Source: Anseongella ginsenosidimutans (GTDB taxonomy: Bacteria > Bacteroidota > Bacteroidia > Sphingobacteriales > Sphingobacteriaceae). Taken from it: a stretch of 64,000 nt of DNA. This document shows, piece after piece, positions 34,569-44,105 of the stretch. The notes under the pieces are model-generated. The model was not told the DNA's origin, did not search any database, and saw nothing but the letters and a program-made list of their open reading frames with translations. The DNA is taken from positions 2,666,001 to 2,730,000 of the forward strand of contig NZ_CP042432.1 of assembly GCF_008033235.1 (NCBI RefSeq), read 5' to 3'. The translations under genes and the position numbers were made by a program. The first letter of the stretch is position 1. Each line of letters begins with the position of its first letter.

Positions 34569-35125
34569 ATGTTAAAAAGCTATTTCAAAATCGCCTGGCG
34601 GAATCTGTGGAAACATCGGGCGATTGCCTTGATCAATATCGGTGGTTTGACCGTTGGTATAGCGGCTTGCCTGCTGATCCTGCAATACGCAGGTTTGAGC
34701 TTAGCTACGACCGGTTCCACGTGAACGCAGGGGATACTTACCGGGTGGTCAACGACCGCTACCAGGAGGGCAAGCTTATCCAGCATGGCACGATCCCCTA
34801 TTCTGCTATTGGAAAAGCATTGAACGATGATTATGAGGAGGTTGTGGAAAATACGCAAGTGAGGCCGGCTAAAGAAAAGATCATCCAGTATGATGGGCGG
34901 AAGTTAGTCGAAGGGCAGGCGCTGTATGCCGACCATTCCTTCACCCCCTTGGCCTGGTACTTCATGAACGGTTGGCTGCAAGACTTTGCCTACCGGATCG
35001 GAATCAGCTGGTGGATGTTTGCCGCGGCCGGACTACTGGCTATCGCCATAGCCTTACTGACTGTTGGCTTCCAGTCGATAAAAGCTGCGCTGATGAATCC
35101 GGTGAAGAGCCTCAGATCCGAATAA
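34569..35125 (+). pseudogene. FtsX/MacB-type ABC permease with frameshift and large deletion
   Basis: It begins MLKSYFKIAWRNLWKHRAIA with the first membrane helix (LINIGGLTVGIAACLLILQY), then needs one base near 34690 to continue as RFELSYDRFH and GDTYRVVNDRYQEGKLIQHG. After ALYADHSF near 34940 it jumps straight to the last membrane helices (WLQDFAYRIGISWWMFAAAG) and the family's end, NPVKSLRSE. About 550-600 residues are missing. The intact relative lies immediately downstream with the same ending, so recombination or deletion between family members is likely. Confidence 0.85.
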
Positions 35126-35136
35126 AACCAAAAGCT

Positions 35137-37515
35137 ATGTTTCGTTACAACCTGATCCTAATCTATAGAAACTTTAAACGGTTTAAGGGGGCCTTTTTTA
35201 TCAATCTGGCCGGGCTATCAACCGGACTGGCCTGTGCTTTATTGATTTACCTGTGGGTGTATGATGAACTCCATGTGGACAAGTTCAATGAGAAAGACAG
35301 CCGGCTTTTCCAGGTGATGGAAAACGAACATTACGCTGAATCCATTAATACGACGCCTGAAACGGATGGTATTCTGGCTGAAGCACTGGCAGAAGAAATG
35401 CCGGAAGTGGAATATGCTACCACCGCTACGCCTGTCTGGTGGTTCGAGAAATTTACACTTTCTGCCGGGAATAAAAATGTCAAGGCAACGGGACGGTATG
35501 CCGGAAAGGATTATTTCAATATGTTCTCCTATCATCTGATCCGGGGAGATGAAAGCCAGGTGTTGGCGGATAAAAATTCCATTGTAATATCCGAAGTACT
35601 GGCCTTAAAATTATTTAATACCTCTGATAATATCATAGGGAAAGTTATTGAATTTCAACACGAGCAGCAGTTCCTCATTTCCGGGGTTTTTGAGGGGACG
35701 CCTCCCAACTCCACCGAGCAATTCGACTTTGTATTGTCTTTTGCGTTTTTTCAGGAAAAACACCCACGGTTTGCAGATTGGGGACACTCCGGGCCTGTTA
35801 CCTACGTCATGCTGAAGCAAGGCACAAACCCTGATCAGTTCAATCATAAAATCGCTGATTTTCTTAAAAACAAAACTGCAGGTTATGCAAATTCAACTTT
35901 ATTTACCAGGCCTTTTTCAGATGGTTATCTGTATGGCAAATATGAGAATGGCATACAGGCAGGAGGCAGAATAGCATACGTCAAATTGTTCTCTGTCATT
36001 GCCATCTTCATCCTCATCATTGCCTGCATTAATTTCATGAACTTATCCACGGCCAAAGCCACCCAGCGGTTAAAGGAAGTGGGTATAAAGAAGGCCATAG
36101 GGGCCGGCCGGAAAGCGTTGGTTTTTCAATATCTGGGAGAGTCGGTATTGATGGCTTTTTTATCACTCACCACAGCCCTCTTACTCGTTTTACTTTTCCT
36201 TCCCCAGTTCAACCAGATTACCGGAAAGCATCTGACCGTGAATCTTGATATCAATCTTATTGTATCGGTTTTAGCCCTCACCTTGTTTACAGGGATCATC
36301 GCGGGCGGCTACCCGGCCTTATACCTTTCCGGCTTTAATCCGGTATCGATTCTGAAAGGCGGAGCTGTACCCGGAAAATTCAAAGCTTCTGTGGGGGAAG
36401 TGTGGGTAAGAAAAGGATTGGTGGTTTTTCAGTTTACACTATCGGTTATACTGATCGTGGCCGTTTTGGTGGTTTATAAACAAATAGAATTTATACAGGC
36501 CAAAAACATTGGTTACGACAAAGACAATCTCATTATTTTTGACATGGAAGGAAAGGTAGAAGAAAACCCCGAAACCTTCCTGTCAGCCGTTAAAAACATA
36601 CCGGGTATCGTCAATGCCTCCAGCTCTAATAGCCGTTTAATAGGCAGCTACGGAGCTACCACCGGTGTGCAGTGGGAAGGGAAAAATCCAGATGATGTTA
36701 TCTCATTTGAGACCGTACAAGTGAACTACGACCTGATTGAAACCCTGGGTATTGAAATGGTAGCAGGACGAAGTTTTTCCAGAGACTTCGGTACCGACAA
36801 ATCCAAACTCATTGTAAATGAAGCGGCCAGGGATGTGATGGGACTTCAGGAGCCGGTTGGTAAAGTGATTAATCTTTGGGGCAATGATAAGCAGATTCTG
36901 GGAGTGGCCAAAAACTTCCATATTGCATCGTTCCATGAAGCAGTGAAACCTATATTGATCAGACTATTGCCTCAGCATACAGACTACATCATGGCCAAAA
37001 TTGAAGCGGGGAGGGAACGAGAAACCATTGAGCAGCTGCAGGAATTTTATCAGGAATTTAATCCGGGGTTTGTACTCGATTACAAATTTATGGATGCACA
37101 GTATCAAGCACTGTACGAAGCGGAAAATCGTACAGCTGCCTTATCTAAATACTTTGCCGGACTCGCCGTTCTGATTTCCTGTCTGGGATTGTTTGGCTTG
37201 GTCTCCTTCACTGCCGAAAGAAGATTGAAAGAAATCGGCATCCGTAAGGTAATGGGGGCGAGTGTCAGTAATGTGGTAGGCTTGTTGTCCGGGGATTTTA
37301 TCCGCCTGGTGTTGATCGCCATCCTCATCGCTTCGCCTATTGCCTGGTATGTCATGAACCGCTGGCTGCAGAATTTTGCCTACAGGATCGATCTCGGCTG
37401 GTGGATGTTCGCCCTGGCCGGGCTGCTGGCAGCGGTGATTGCTTTGCTGACGGTGAGCTTTCATTCGGTAAAAGCCGCCTTGGCGAATCCGGTAAAATCA
37501 TTAAGGTCTGAATAA
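35137..37515 (+). CDS. FtsX/MacB-type ABC transporter permease
   Basis: 792 residues from the ATG at 35137 (MFRYNLILIYRNFKRFKGAF). It has the two-part plan of this Bacteroidota family: N-terminal membrane helix and MacB periplasmic core, three helices with FtsX-type signatures (about 285-430; INFMNLSTAKATQRLKEVGI), a second core, and three C-terminal helices ending NPVKSLRSE. It probably forms the membrane part of an exporter or mechanotransmission complex. No ATPase gene is next to it, as is usual for these paralogues. It follows a deleted copy of the same family with only 11 bases between. Confidence 0.9.
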   Translation: MFRYNLILIYRNFKRFKGAFFINLAGLSTGLACALLIYLWVYDELHVDKFNEKDSRLFQVMENEHYAESINTTPETDGILAEALAEEMPEVEYATTATPVWWFEKFTLSAGNKNVKATGRYAGKDYFNMFSYHLIRGDESQVLADKNSIVISEVLALKLFNTSDNIIGKVIEFQHEQQFLISGVFEGTPPNSTEQFDFVLSFAFFQEKHPRFADWGHSGPVTYVMLKQGTNPDQFNHKIADFLKNKTAGYANSTLFTRPFSDGYLYGKYENGIQAGGRIAYVKLFSVIAIFILIIACINFMNLSTAKATQRLKEVGIKKAIGAGRKALVFQYLGESVLMAFLSLTTALLLVLLFLPQFNQITGKHLTVNLDINLIVSVLALTLFTGIIAGGYPALYLSGFNPVSILKGGAVPGKFKASVGEVWVRKGLVVFQFTLSVILIVAVLVVYKQIEFIQAKNIGYDKDNLIIFDMEGKVEENPETFLSAVKNIPGIVNASSSNSRLIGSYGATTGVQWEGKNPDDVISFETVQVNYDLIETLGIEMVAGRSFSRDFGTDKSKLIVNEAARDVMGLQEPVGKVINLWGNDKQILGVAKNFHIASFHEAVKPILIRLLPQHTDYIMAKIEAGRERETIEQLQEFYQEFNPGFVLDYKFMDAQYQALYEAENRTAALSKYFAGLAVLISCLGLFGLVSFTAERRLKEIGIRKVMGASVSNVVGLLSGDFIRLVLIAILIASPIAWYVMNRWLQNFAYRIDLGWWMFALAGLLAAVIALLTVSFHSVKAALANPVKSLRSE

Positions 37516-37600
37516 ACGGTACATGGAACAATTTTTCGCCTGCGCGGCGGGCGACCTCCCCGGGCATGTATTTCAATAAGCAGATGCTTCGCCGGTCTTT

Positions 37601-38690
37601 TCAAACGGTAAATTTTTGTTTCAGCAGTCGCATGTCCTCACTCACTTTCATATCCAGTATCTAAGCGTAATGCTGAGTGGTTTTCAGATTGGTATGCCCC
37701 AACATTTTGGAGACGGTTTCGATAGGTACGCCGTTAGTAAGCGCAACAGTGGTCGCGAAAGTATGCCGGGCAGCATGAAAGGTAAGAAGCTTGGTAATAT
37801 CGCAGACATCGGCAATTTCTTTCAGGTAAGCATTCATTTTTTGATTACTGAGAACGGGCAGCACCTTGTCCTGATGAACGCATTGAGGATGGTCGGCATA
37901 ACGGCCAATAATGGTCAACGCCGCCGGTAAAAGTGGAATTCGGTCCACGTAGACCAGTCCCGTATAACAGCAGAATAAAAAGATGTCCCGTACCTGGGCG
38001 AGTCGCTCGGTACAGAATTTTGGATGCGATTGCTTCTAGTTCGCTTTTGGTTAAAAACACCCGTTCGGTTGGTTTGGCTTTGGAGCGATAACGGAGAAAG
38101 GGGTTGAGCCGAAGCCACCCTTTGGCCAGACAATCATTAACGACTTTCTTTAAATTTTTGATGTATTTGGCCGCGGCGTTCGCTCCAATCTTGACCTCAC
38201 TGCGCAAGAACTCAAAATCGGTGATAAACTCGTGATCAAGCCGGTTGATATCAATATCGGAGACATGATATTTCCATTGCAGGAAACTGTTTAAATGATT
38301 GAGGGTGGTACGATATCCTTTTAAGGTGCTTTCTTCAAAGCCGTTACCGATCAAGGCCCTTATTTTCCGGTTGTACTCTTGGAATAGTTCGAGCAATAAA
38401 CGGGCTTTTCCAGCTTTTCCGGTAAGCTTGTTTTTGATGTTCTGTGCCGTGATTTCCGCGTTGCCTTCAAGGAGGGAACGATGGGTGTCCTGTACCTTTG
38501 CCAGCAGAATATCCAGGTAGGCGTTAAAGGATTTGGCGGCTTCCCGGGTTCCGCTCATGCGTCCGGACCGTGAATTCCATTGTTTTGGATCGCATTCCCT
38601 TCCGGTGGAGAGTTCGGCCGGTTTGCTATATACGGTAATGCGTAAATAAACGGGAACAGGTCCTCCCTGATAGTTTTTATGCGAAACCCT
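37601..38690 (-). pseudogene. tyrosine recombinase/integrase, decayed
   Basis: A Bacteroidota transposon-type integrase with at least three lesions. The N-terminal arm (KNYQGGPVPVYLRI near 38680) and SAM-like core-binding domain (FEESTLKGYRTTLNHLNSFL) are readable. A frame change lies near 38045 between SELEAIASK and FCTERLAQVRDIFLFCCYTG. About 35-40 residues between YVD and RIPLLP, including the beta-hairpin Lys region, are missing. The catalytic box HAARHTFATT and GHTNLKTTQHYA are kept, but a TAG stop follows at the Lys codon; past it the normal tail (ILDMKVSEDMRLLKQKFTV) reads to 37601. It once drove integration of the accessory island and is now dead. Confidence 0.9.
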
Positions 38691-38718
38691 AAAAAATCCG
38701 GCGATTTGACACCAACAA

Positions 38719-38751
38719 AAAAGCCTGCCAACAGTTCATTTGCAGGCTTTT
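38719..38751 (-). terminator. rho-independent terminator
   Basis: AAAAGCCTGC and GCAGGCTTTT form a perfect 10-base stem around a 13-base loop, followed on the minus strand by more T. It lies between the tRNA-end-like scar and the integrase remnant, as expected downstream of a minus-strand tRNA; it could work in both directions. Confidence 0.7.
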
Positions 38752-38753
38752 AA

Positions 38754-38900
38754 ATGTTGTCTCGTAGCGGCAAGGGGAAATTTATCGAACCCCTTACCGA
38801 CCTACCGGAGCTTGTCGAACGTGTGAAAAACAGTGATGAGCTTATCTATGGGGAGCAAAATCAAGAGTTGAAGAAACGTAGAAAAGGGAGAAGGCTATAA
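38754..38900. other. tRNA 3'-end-like scar; possible 48-codon frame
   Basis: At 38764-38798, CGTAGCGGCAAGGGG followed by ATCGAACCCCTTACC resembles the 3' half of a minus-strand tRNA (compare CGTAGCCCATAGGGGA and ATCGAACCCCT in tRNA-Glu at 41486-41511), but the T-loop has about five extra bases. With the adjacent terminator and integrase remnant this suggests an old attachment site. A 48-codon open frame (MLSRSGKGKFIEPLTDLPEL to RRKGRRL) spans the plus strand here; I do not consider it a proven gene. Confidence 0.4.
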
Positions 38901-39004
38901 TATGTTTAAGAGTCTGTAATCCCTTTTGCTTTAAACAATGAGTCGTTTAAAATAAATGGTTAACTTAGCAGCGCATACATCTTGAAACCACATCTTACTT
39001 GGAA

Positions 39005-40021
39005 ATGAAACTGGATTTTGGCAATCATTATCAGGAGCTGCTTTCTGAAATAAAACAAGAATTTGAAGAAGGCAGGATACAAGTCGCGCGTGCCCTCAAC
39101 GCGGAACTAATCAATCGCTATTTTGTTGTTGGCGAAAAAATTGTTCAAAGACAGAAAAAGTATGGGTGGGGCAAATCTGTTGTTGAACAACTATCCAAAG
39201 ACCTGCAGGCCGAGTTCCCACGGAGAAGCGGTTTTTCTGCCAGGAACCTTTGGGACATGCGCCGGTTTTACAGCCAATATGCCCCTCACAAAAAACTGCG
39301 ACAAGTTGTCGCAGAAATTCCTTGGGGTCATAATTTGCTTATATTGAATAAAACAACGGATATTGAAGAAGCCGCCTTCTACATCCGGGAATCGGCACGC
39401 AATGGATGGAGCAGAAATGTGCTTATGAACTTCATTAAAGCAGACAGTTATAGCGCGGCCTTAAAAGAAGGCAAACAACATAATTTTTCTACAACACTGC
39501 CCGTCCAATTGGTTGAGCAGGCAGAAGAAACTCTTAAGAGCGAGTACAGCCTTGAGTTTTTGGGCCTGGCGGAACCCGTGAGGGAACGTGAACTGGAAAA
39601 TAAAATGATTGAACATATCCGTGATGTATTATTGGCGTTGGGCTATGGGTTTGCTTATATGGGCAACCAGTACAAAATTAAGTTGGGAAAGAATGAATAT
39701 TATATAGATCTACTTTTTTATCACAGGCATCTTCAATGTATGATAGCCGTGGAATTGAAGGCGGGGAAATTTGAACCGGCCCATGCTGCACAGTTGAATT
39801 ATTACCTTGAAATTCTGGACGACACGATAAGGCAGCCTCATGAAAACCCCTCTATCGGCATCCTCCTCTGTGCCGAGAAAGACCACCTTGAAGTGGAATA
39901 TGCCTTGCGTGTTTCAAACAAACCAATTGGGGTAGCCGAATACAGTCTGACCCGTAACCTGCCTAAAACGCTGAAAAAGGTATTGCCAGAAGCAGATGAG
40001 CTTAAAGCGTTATTACGATAA
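39005..40021 (+). CDS. DUF1016 family PDDEXK nuclease (YhcG-like)
   Basis: 338 residues from the ATG at 39005; a TTG two codons upstream is possible. The N-terminal helical DUF1016 part (NHYQELLSEIKQEFEEGRIQ, INRYFVVGEKIVQRQKKYGWG, LSKDLQAEFP) is followed by the PDDEXK nuclease-like domain with IDLLFYHRHLQCMIAVELKAGKF (catalytic Asp and E-x-K). The family is widespread, often beside restriction or mobile genes, and predicted to be a DNA endonuclease. Here it stands alone inside the decayed island. The reading frame is intact. Confidence 0.9.
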   Translation: MKLDFGNHYQELLSEIKQEFEEGRIQVARALNAELINRYFVVGEKIVQRQKKYGWGKSVVEQLSKDLQAEFPRRSGFSARNLWDMRRFYSQYAPHKKLRQVVAEIPWGHNLLILNKTTDIEEAAFYIRESARNGWSRNVLMNFIKADSYSAALKEGKQHNFSTTLPVQLVEQAEETLKSEYSLEFLGLAEPVRERELENKMIEHIRDVLLALGYGFAYMGNQYKIKLGKNEYYIDLLFYHRHLQCMIAVELKAGKFEPAHAAQLNYYLEILDDTIRQPHENPSIGILLCAEKDHLEVEYALRVSNKPIGVAEYSLTRNLPKTLKKVLPEADELKALLR

Positions 40022-40167
40022 GGTGGGAAATATTTCCGAAATTTTCTCAAGGATTTGCGGCGGTTGGCAGCTGACTATGCTTGCTCCAGACTTATTTCAA
40101 ATTTTAATTTGGATTGACACTCCATTTAGCCTTTTCAGCCCACAGGGCTATCCATTTTAATAAAGAA

Positions 40168-40189
40168 GCCCTCAAGACAGCGTGAGGGC
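40168..40189 (-). terminator. terminator hairpin after the decayed locus
   Basis: GCCCTCA (40168-40174) pairs with TGAGGGC (40183-40189); read on the minus strand the stem is followed by TTCTTTATT. Confidence 0.5.
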
Positions 40190-41053
40190 GGAAATCCGTA
40201 GCCCCAATGGGAAAATCTCGAACCGTTTCATCAAAGATTTGAAACGTTTAGCAGGTAAATGATCTGAGGCTTTCACTATAAATTTGTTACTGCGATTTCT
40301 CACCCGGCAACCGTGGGTAAAAAATGCACTTTCAGTTTGTTGTGGGAGCGCTTTAGTGCCACTTAGTGTTCTTGGAAGATAATCGGTTAAATGATCATAT
40401 AAAGCATCTTCTATGTCATATTCATCTATTGGAGATTCTGTCAATGCATTATCGCAAGCATAAACGGTTTTCCAACTTTCCCATATCTGGCGGCTTTGCG
40501 CTTAATCGCATCGTGTAAAACGTTACCAAAGCCGCCAACCCGCGTCTGAGTTTCAAAAACACCGATATTTCGCTGGTCATCAATTCGGCTACGTTCCGGT
40601 TTGGGGATCAGGTTTATCTCTAGTTGAAAGTCAGGGTCTAAATGCTGAAATGCGGGTAGAGAGCTGAAGTCTCGGACTTTTTCCATATTAACATCATCGG
40701 GATTGATGAGATCGACCAATTTCTGTAACTCTTTACGAGCCTTGGAAAATGCCGAAGTTTTTTTGCCTTTAAACAAAACTCGTTTTAAGCTTAAATAAAA
40801 ATTCGGACATTTCATTTCGTCGAGAAGGTCGTAGAATAAATGTTCCGTATTCCTCAGGGCCTTTTGCTCATCAGAAAAGCCATCCGTACTGATACATTCT
40901 AGGTAGAAAGAGCGATCAGCATCACTTATGCAAATCCTGACCGTAATCTTTATCCACGGAATTGACGTTCAAATCAGCCGGTAAATGGTGTCGAAAAAAA
41001 GCTGCTGAGGTATCTTCAAGTGAGTGATTAACGTGTCTAATAGGATATTTCAT
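40172..41053 (-). pseudogene. decayed hypothetical locus (DUF4365-like start, unknown second half)
   Basis: The first 43 codons (41053 down) read MKYPIRHVNHSLEDTSAAFF to VDKDYGQDL, which resembles the N-terminus of DUF4365 proteins, then stop. In another frame from about 40930 comes SDADRSFYLECISTDGFSDE, HLFYDLLDEMKCPNFYLSLK, LEINLIPKPERSR and a TRVGGFGN block to KPFMLAI; one base lost at 40449-40450 then shifts the frame, and NALTESPIDEYDIEDALYD continues to about 40172. The second half looks like a common hypothetical protein family whose function I do not know. The locus has at least two breaks and a likely deletion. Confidence 0.6.
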
Positions 41054-41454
41054 CGGTGATAAAAGTTTAATTGTTAAAAGAAAAACTGCATTCCAGACTG
41101 TCTTCAAAATGTACCTTGTAAAATAGATAATCCTGCGAATATCACAAAAAGCTCTGCTGCATTTTAAAACATCACTTTGGCCCCGCAAGGGGCCGCGCGT
41201 AAAAAAAGCCATTCCAACCGAACAAAATAGGCGCTTTGAAACGGGTTTTAGTAGTTTTATAAGGTTTTTAGTTGATTGTCAGCGCACTATTACCATGTCG
41301 AGCAAAATCCGCACAAAGGTCAAATGCGATTTGAGAGCGGTCAAAGCCCAGTATTTTTAACAATTTGAACTTTTCAATGAAGTCAACCTAAGAGGAATTG
41401 AACTAAAATCTGCGTTAAATGTTTCTAAGCCAGATCTAGATTCTGTAAAAAACA
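41054..41454. other. island edge without genes
   Basis: AT-rich DNA between the decayed locus and tRNA-Glu. One hairpin (GGCCCC-GCAA-GGGGCC, 41179-41194) is present; no gene with a recognisable product is seen. This is where the accessory island meets the 3' side of the tRNA gene. Confidence 0.5.
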
Positions 41455-41456
41455 AA

Positions 41457-41483
41457 ACCCGCTCTACGCATTGTAAAGCGGGT
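41457..41483 (-). terminator. terminator of tRNA-Glu
   Basis: ACCCGCT (41457-41463) pairs with AGCGGGT (41477-41483); on the minus strand it is followed by TTTGTTTTTT. It starts 4 bases after the tRNA 3' end. Confidence 0.8.
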
Positions 41484-41486
41484 CCG

Positions 41487-41558
41487 TAGCCCATAGGGGA
41501 ATCGAACCCCTCTTTCCAGAATGAAAATCTGGCGTCCTAACCGATAGACGAATGGGCC
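41487..41558 (-). tRNA. tRNA-Glu (anticodon TTC)
   Basis: A full cloverleaf on the minus strand. The acceptor stem GGCCCAT pairs with ATGGGCT (one G-U pair). The anticodon stem CCAGA/TCTGG encloses the loop TTTTCAT with anticodon TTC. The T-arm is GGGGTTCGATTCCCC. No CCA is encoded. The accessory island lies on its 3' side, the usual position for integrase-driven insertion. Confidence 0.95.
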
Positions 41559-41627
41559 ATTTGGCGTTCCAGCCTTGGGTTGGGGATCGGTTCTGAGCCG
41601 GTCTAAAACCCGTTGCTGACTGGGCTG

Positions 41628-41656
41628 CAAAGATAGCATAAAATCGAATTCACAAA
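41628..41656 (-). promoter_or_regulatory. promoter of tRNA-Glu
   Basis: On the minus strand, TTTG (41653-41656) and TATCTTTG (41628-41635) are 17 bases apart. The same TATCTTTG box precedes tRNA-Cys. Confidence 0.5.
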
Positions 41657-41730
41657 AAATATTTTTAAAAAATAACGAATCAAGGGTTTTGAGGGGCGCC
41701 AACAACCAGGCTTGGCGGCGCGGAATTATT

Positions 41731-41762
41731 TTTGCCACACTAGACTTTATAGTATAAATTTG
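41731..41762 (+). promoter_or_regulatory. promoter of the gap-pgk genes
   Basis: TTTG (41731-41734), 20 bases, TAAATTTG (41755-41762), matching the Bacteroidota consensus. It would start transcription about 55 bases before the GTG of gap. Confidence 0.65.
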
Positions 41763-41824
41763 GCGGCGTGAAGGGAGCCGGGCGGAAAAACACCGGCGCC
41801 TGGTATAGTTAAATCGAAATCAAG

Positions 41825-42826
41825 GTGAAGATTGCTATAAATGGCTTCGGTAGAATAGGGCGAATGGTCCTTAGGGAACTGCTTCGCCGGGATGGAATAA
41901 GGGTTGCGGCGATCAATGATCTTACGGATACCGGGACCCTTGCGCATTTATTCAAGTATGATTCGGTACATGGCCGCTTTGATGGAGAGGTGCGGCACGA
42001 TGAACGACATCTGTATATTGCCCGGCGCGACGGCAAAGAAGAGGTGATCCGGGTTTATTCGGAGGCGAATCCCTTGCAGCTTCCCTGGAAGGAGCTGGAA
42101 ATTGACGTGGTAATTGAATCGACGGGGAAGTTTACTGATCCGCAGGATGCGCAGAAGCATCTCCGGGCAGGAGCGGGACGAGTGCTGCTTTCGGCCCCTC
42201 CCAAGGATAAGTCCGTGCCTACGGTGGTACTGGGGGTAAATGATGAAGCGCTTAGCCGGGATATGCCTGTTATTTCCAATGCTTCCTGTACGACGAATAA
42301 TGTGGCCATGCTGATTAAGGTGCTGGACGAGCGCTGGGGGGTGAAAAGCGGCTATATAACCACCGTCCACTCCTATACGGGCGATCAAAGCCTGCATGAC
42401 CGGCCGCACCGCGACTTGCGCAGGGCCCGGGCGGCGGCCACTTCCATGATACCCACCACTACGGGGGCGGCGAAAGCCATCACTTCGGTATTCCCGAAGC
42501 TGGAAGGGAAGCTCGGCGGGGCCGGGATCCGCGTACCTGTACTGAATGGTTCGCTGACGGATTTTACCTGCCGGCTGGAAAAGGATGCCAGCGTGGAAGA
42601 GATCAATCTTGCTTTCAGGGAAGCGGCGGAAACGGAGCTGAAGGGTATCCTGGAGTACACGGAAGATCCGATTGTTTCCGTGGATATCCTGGGTAACCCG
42701 CATTCTTGTATCTTTGACGCGCAGCTCACCTCTATTGTGGGCGATATGGTTAAGGTGGTAGGCTGGTATGACAACGAATCCGGGTATTCCGCCCGTTTGG
42801 CCGACCTGGTTGAAAAAATGAAATAA
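41825..42826 (+). CDS. gap: glyceraldehyde-3-phosphate dehydrogenase, type I
   Basis: 333 residues, GTG start. It oxidises glyceraldehyde-3-phosphate to 1,3-bisphosphoglycerate in glycolysis, reducing NAD. The NAD-binding start [14 protein letters not shown] is followed by the active-site [10 protein letters not shown] (Cys near 153), HSYTGDQ, and the C-terminal [13 protein letters not shown]. Length and motifs are normal. The next glycolytic gene, pgk, follows 13 bases later, so they form one operon; the Bacteroidota promoter at 41731-41762 serves both. Confidence 0.97.
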   Translation: MKIAINGFGRIGRMVLRELLRRDGIRVAAINDLTDTGTLAHLFKYDSVHGRFDGEVRHDERHLYIARRDGKEEVIRVYSEANPLQLPWKELEIDVVIESTGKFTDPQDAQKHLRAGAGRVLLSAPPKDKSVPTVVLGVNDEALSRDMPVISNASCTTNNVAMLIKVLDERWGVKSGYITTVHSYTGDQSLHDRPHRDLRRARAAATSMIPTTTGAAKAITSVFPKLEGKLGGAGIRVPVLNGSLTDFTCRLEKDASVEEINLAFREAAETELKGILEYTEDPIVSVDILGNPHSCIFDAQLTSIVGDMVKVVGWYDNESGYSARLADLVEKMK

Positions 42827-42839
42827 TAAAATAGGACAT

Positions 42840-44027
42840 ATGAAAACAGTGGAACAATATGACTTCGCAGGGAAACGAGCCCTGGTACGCGTTGATTTTA
42901 ACGTGCCTTTGAACGAGCAGAATGAGATAACGGACGATAACCGCATCGTGGCTGCTTTGCCTACCATCGAAAAGATATTGAACGACGGCGGATCCATCGT
43001 ATTGATGTCGCACCTGGGGCGGCCCAAGGGGCAGCCTTCGGAAAAATTTTCCCTGAAGCATATTGTGAAGCATCTTTCGGAAACCCTGAACAGGAATGTG
43101 AAGTTCGCTTCCGACTGTGTGGGCGAGGAAGCCTTTGAATTGTCGGCCGGATTGCAGCCGGGCGATGTGCTGCTGCTGGAGAACCTTCGTTTTTATAAGG
43201 AGGAAGAGAAGGGGGATGAAGGCTTCGCGGAAAAGCTTTCCCGCCATGGCGATGTTTATGTAAACGATGCATTCGGCACCGCGCACCGGGCCCATGCTTC
43301 CACAACGGTGGTGGCTAAGTTCTTTCCGGAAGCCAGGATGTTTGGCTACCTGATGGCGGCTGAGCTTAAAAACGCCGAAAAGGTGCTGAACAGCCCGGAG
43401 CGTCCGCTTACGGCCATTATGGGCGGGGCAAAAGTTTCCGACAAGATCCTGCTGATCGAAAGCCTGCTTGACAAAGTGGATAACCTGATCATCGGCGGCG
43501 GCATGGCCTATACGTTTTCGAAGGCCTTCGGGGGCAATATTGGTAAGTCTATTTGTGAAGCCGATAAGCTGGACCTGGCCAGGGAGCTGGTAGCTAAAGC
43601 AAAGGAAAAAGGCGTTAACCTGGTTTTGCCGGTAGACTGCAAGATCGCGGACGACTTTTCGAACGATGCCAATACCCGTTATGCGAGTAACAGCGATATC
43701 CCCGATGGTTGGGAAGGGCTTGACATAGGGCCGGAGAGTATTAAAACATTCAAGGACGTGATCCGCGGGTCGAAAACAATCCTTTGGAACGGGCCTATGG
43801 GCGTTTTCGAGTTCGATAATTTTACTGACGGAAGCCGGCAGGTAGCCGAAGCTATTGTGGAGGCAACCCGTAACGGGGCGTTCTCCCTTATAGGCGGCGG
43901 GGATTCAGCAGCTTGTATCGCGAAATTCAATATGGACGATGATGTGAGCTATGTTTCCACAGGAGGCGGCGCTTTGCTGGAATACATGGAAGGCAAGGAA
44001 CTGCCTGGTGTTAAGGCCATTGGATAA
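42840..44027 (+). CDS. pgk: phosphoglycerate kinase
   Basis: 395 residues. It transfers the phosphate of 1,3-bisphosphoglycerate to ADP, the step after GAPDH. The N-terminal RVDFNVPLN and the substrate-binding SHLGRPKG are present, with the C-terminal nucleotide-binding [12 protein letters not shown] and [13 protein letters not shown]. Length is typical. It is 13 bases behind gap and is followed by a compact hairpin at 44060-44078. Confidence 0.97.
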   Translation: MKTVEQYDFAGKRALVRVDFNVPLNEQNEITDDNRIVAALPTIEKILNDGGSIVLMSHLGRPKGQPSEKFSLKHIVKHLSETLNRNVKFASDCVGEEAFELSAGLQPGDVLLLENLRFYKEEEKGDEGFAEKLSRHGDVYVNDAFGTAHRAHASTTVVAKFFPEARMFGYLMAAELKNAEKVLNSPERPLTAIMGGAKVSDKILLIESLLDKVDNLIIGGGMAYTFSKAFGGNIGKSICEADKLDLARELVAKAKEKGVNLVLPVDCKIADDFSNDANTRYASNSDIPDGWEGLDIGPESIKTFKDVIRGSKTILWNGPMGVFEFDNFTDGSRQVAEAIVEATRNGAFSLIGGGDSAACIAKFNMDDDVSYVSTGGGALLEYMEGKELPGVKAIG

Positions 44028-44059
44028 GCGTTATTAATTCTCTACTAAATCGCTAGATT

Positions 44060-44078
44060 TTACGGAAGCGTTCCGTAA
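44060..44078 (+). terminator. possible terminator after pgk
   Basis: TTACGGAA-GCG-TTCCGTAA is a perfect 8-base stem with a 3-base loop, followed by GTTTG. The T run is short, and TAAGTTTG (44076-44083) within it could instead be a -7 box for nuoH. Confidence 0.45.
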
Positions 44079-44105
44079 GTTTGTAACGTTTCTAAATAAC
44101 GTTGA

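Noticed and set aside
34412-35125. An intact 237-residue protein in this frame
   Set aside because: Its first third is out of frame with the ABC permease start at 34569, and the rest matches permease pieces around a large deletion.
34972-35136. N-terminal extension of the ABC permease into the upstream remnant
   Set aside because: The family starts MFRYNLILIYRNFKRFKG, which is at 35137; the extension is out-of-frame reading of the remnant's end.
41948-43295. Minus-strand frames opposite gap and pgk
   Set aside because: Both plus-strand genes are unambiguous, and the minus frames lack any family features.
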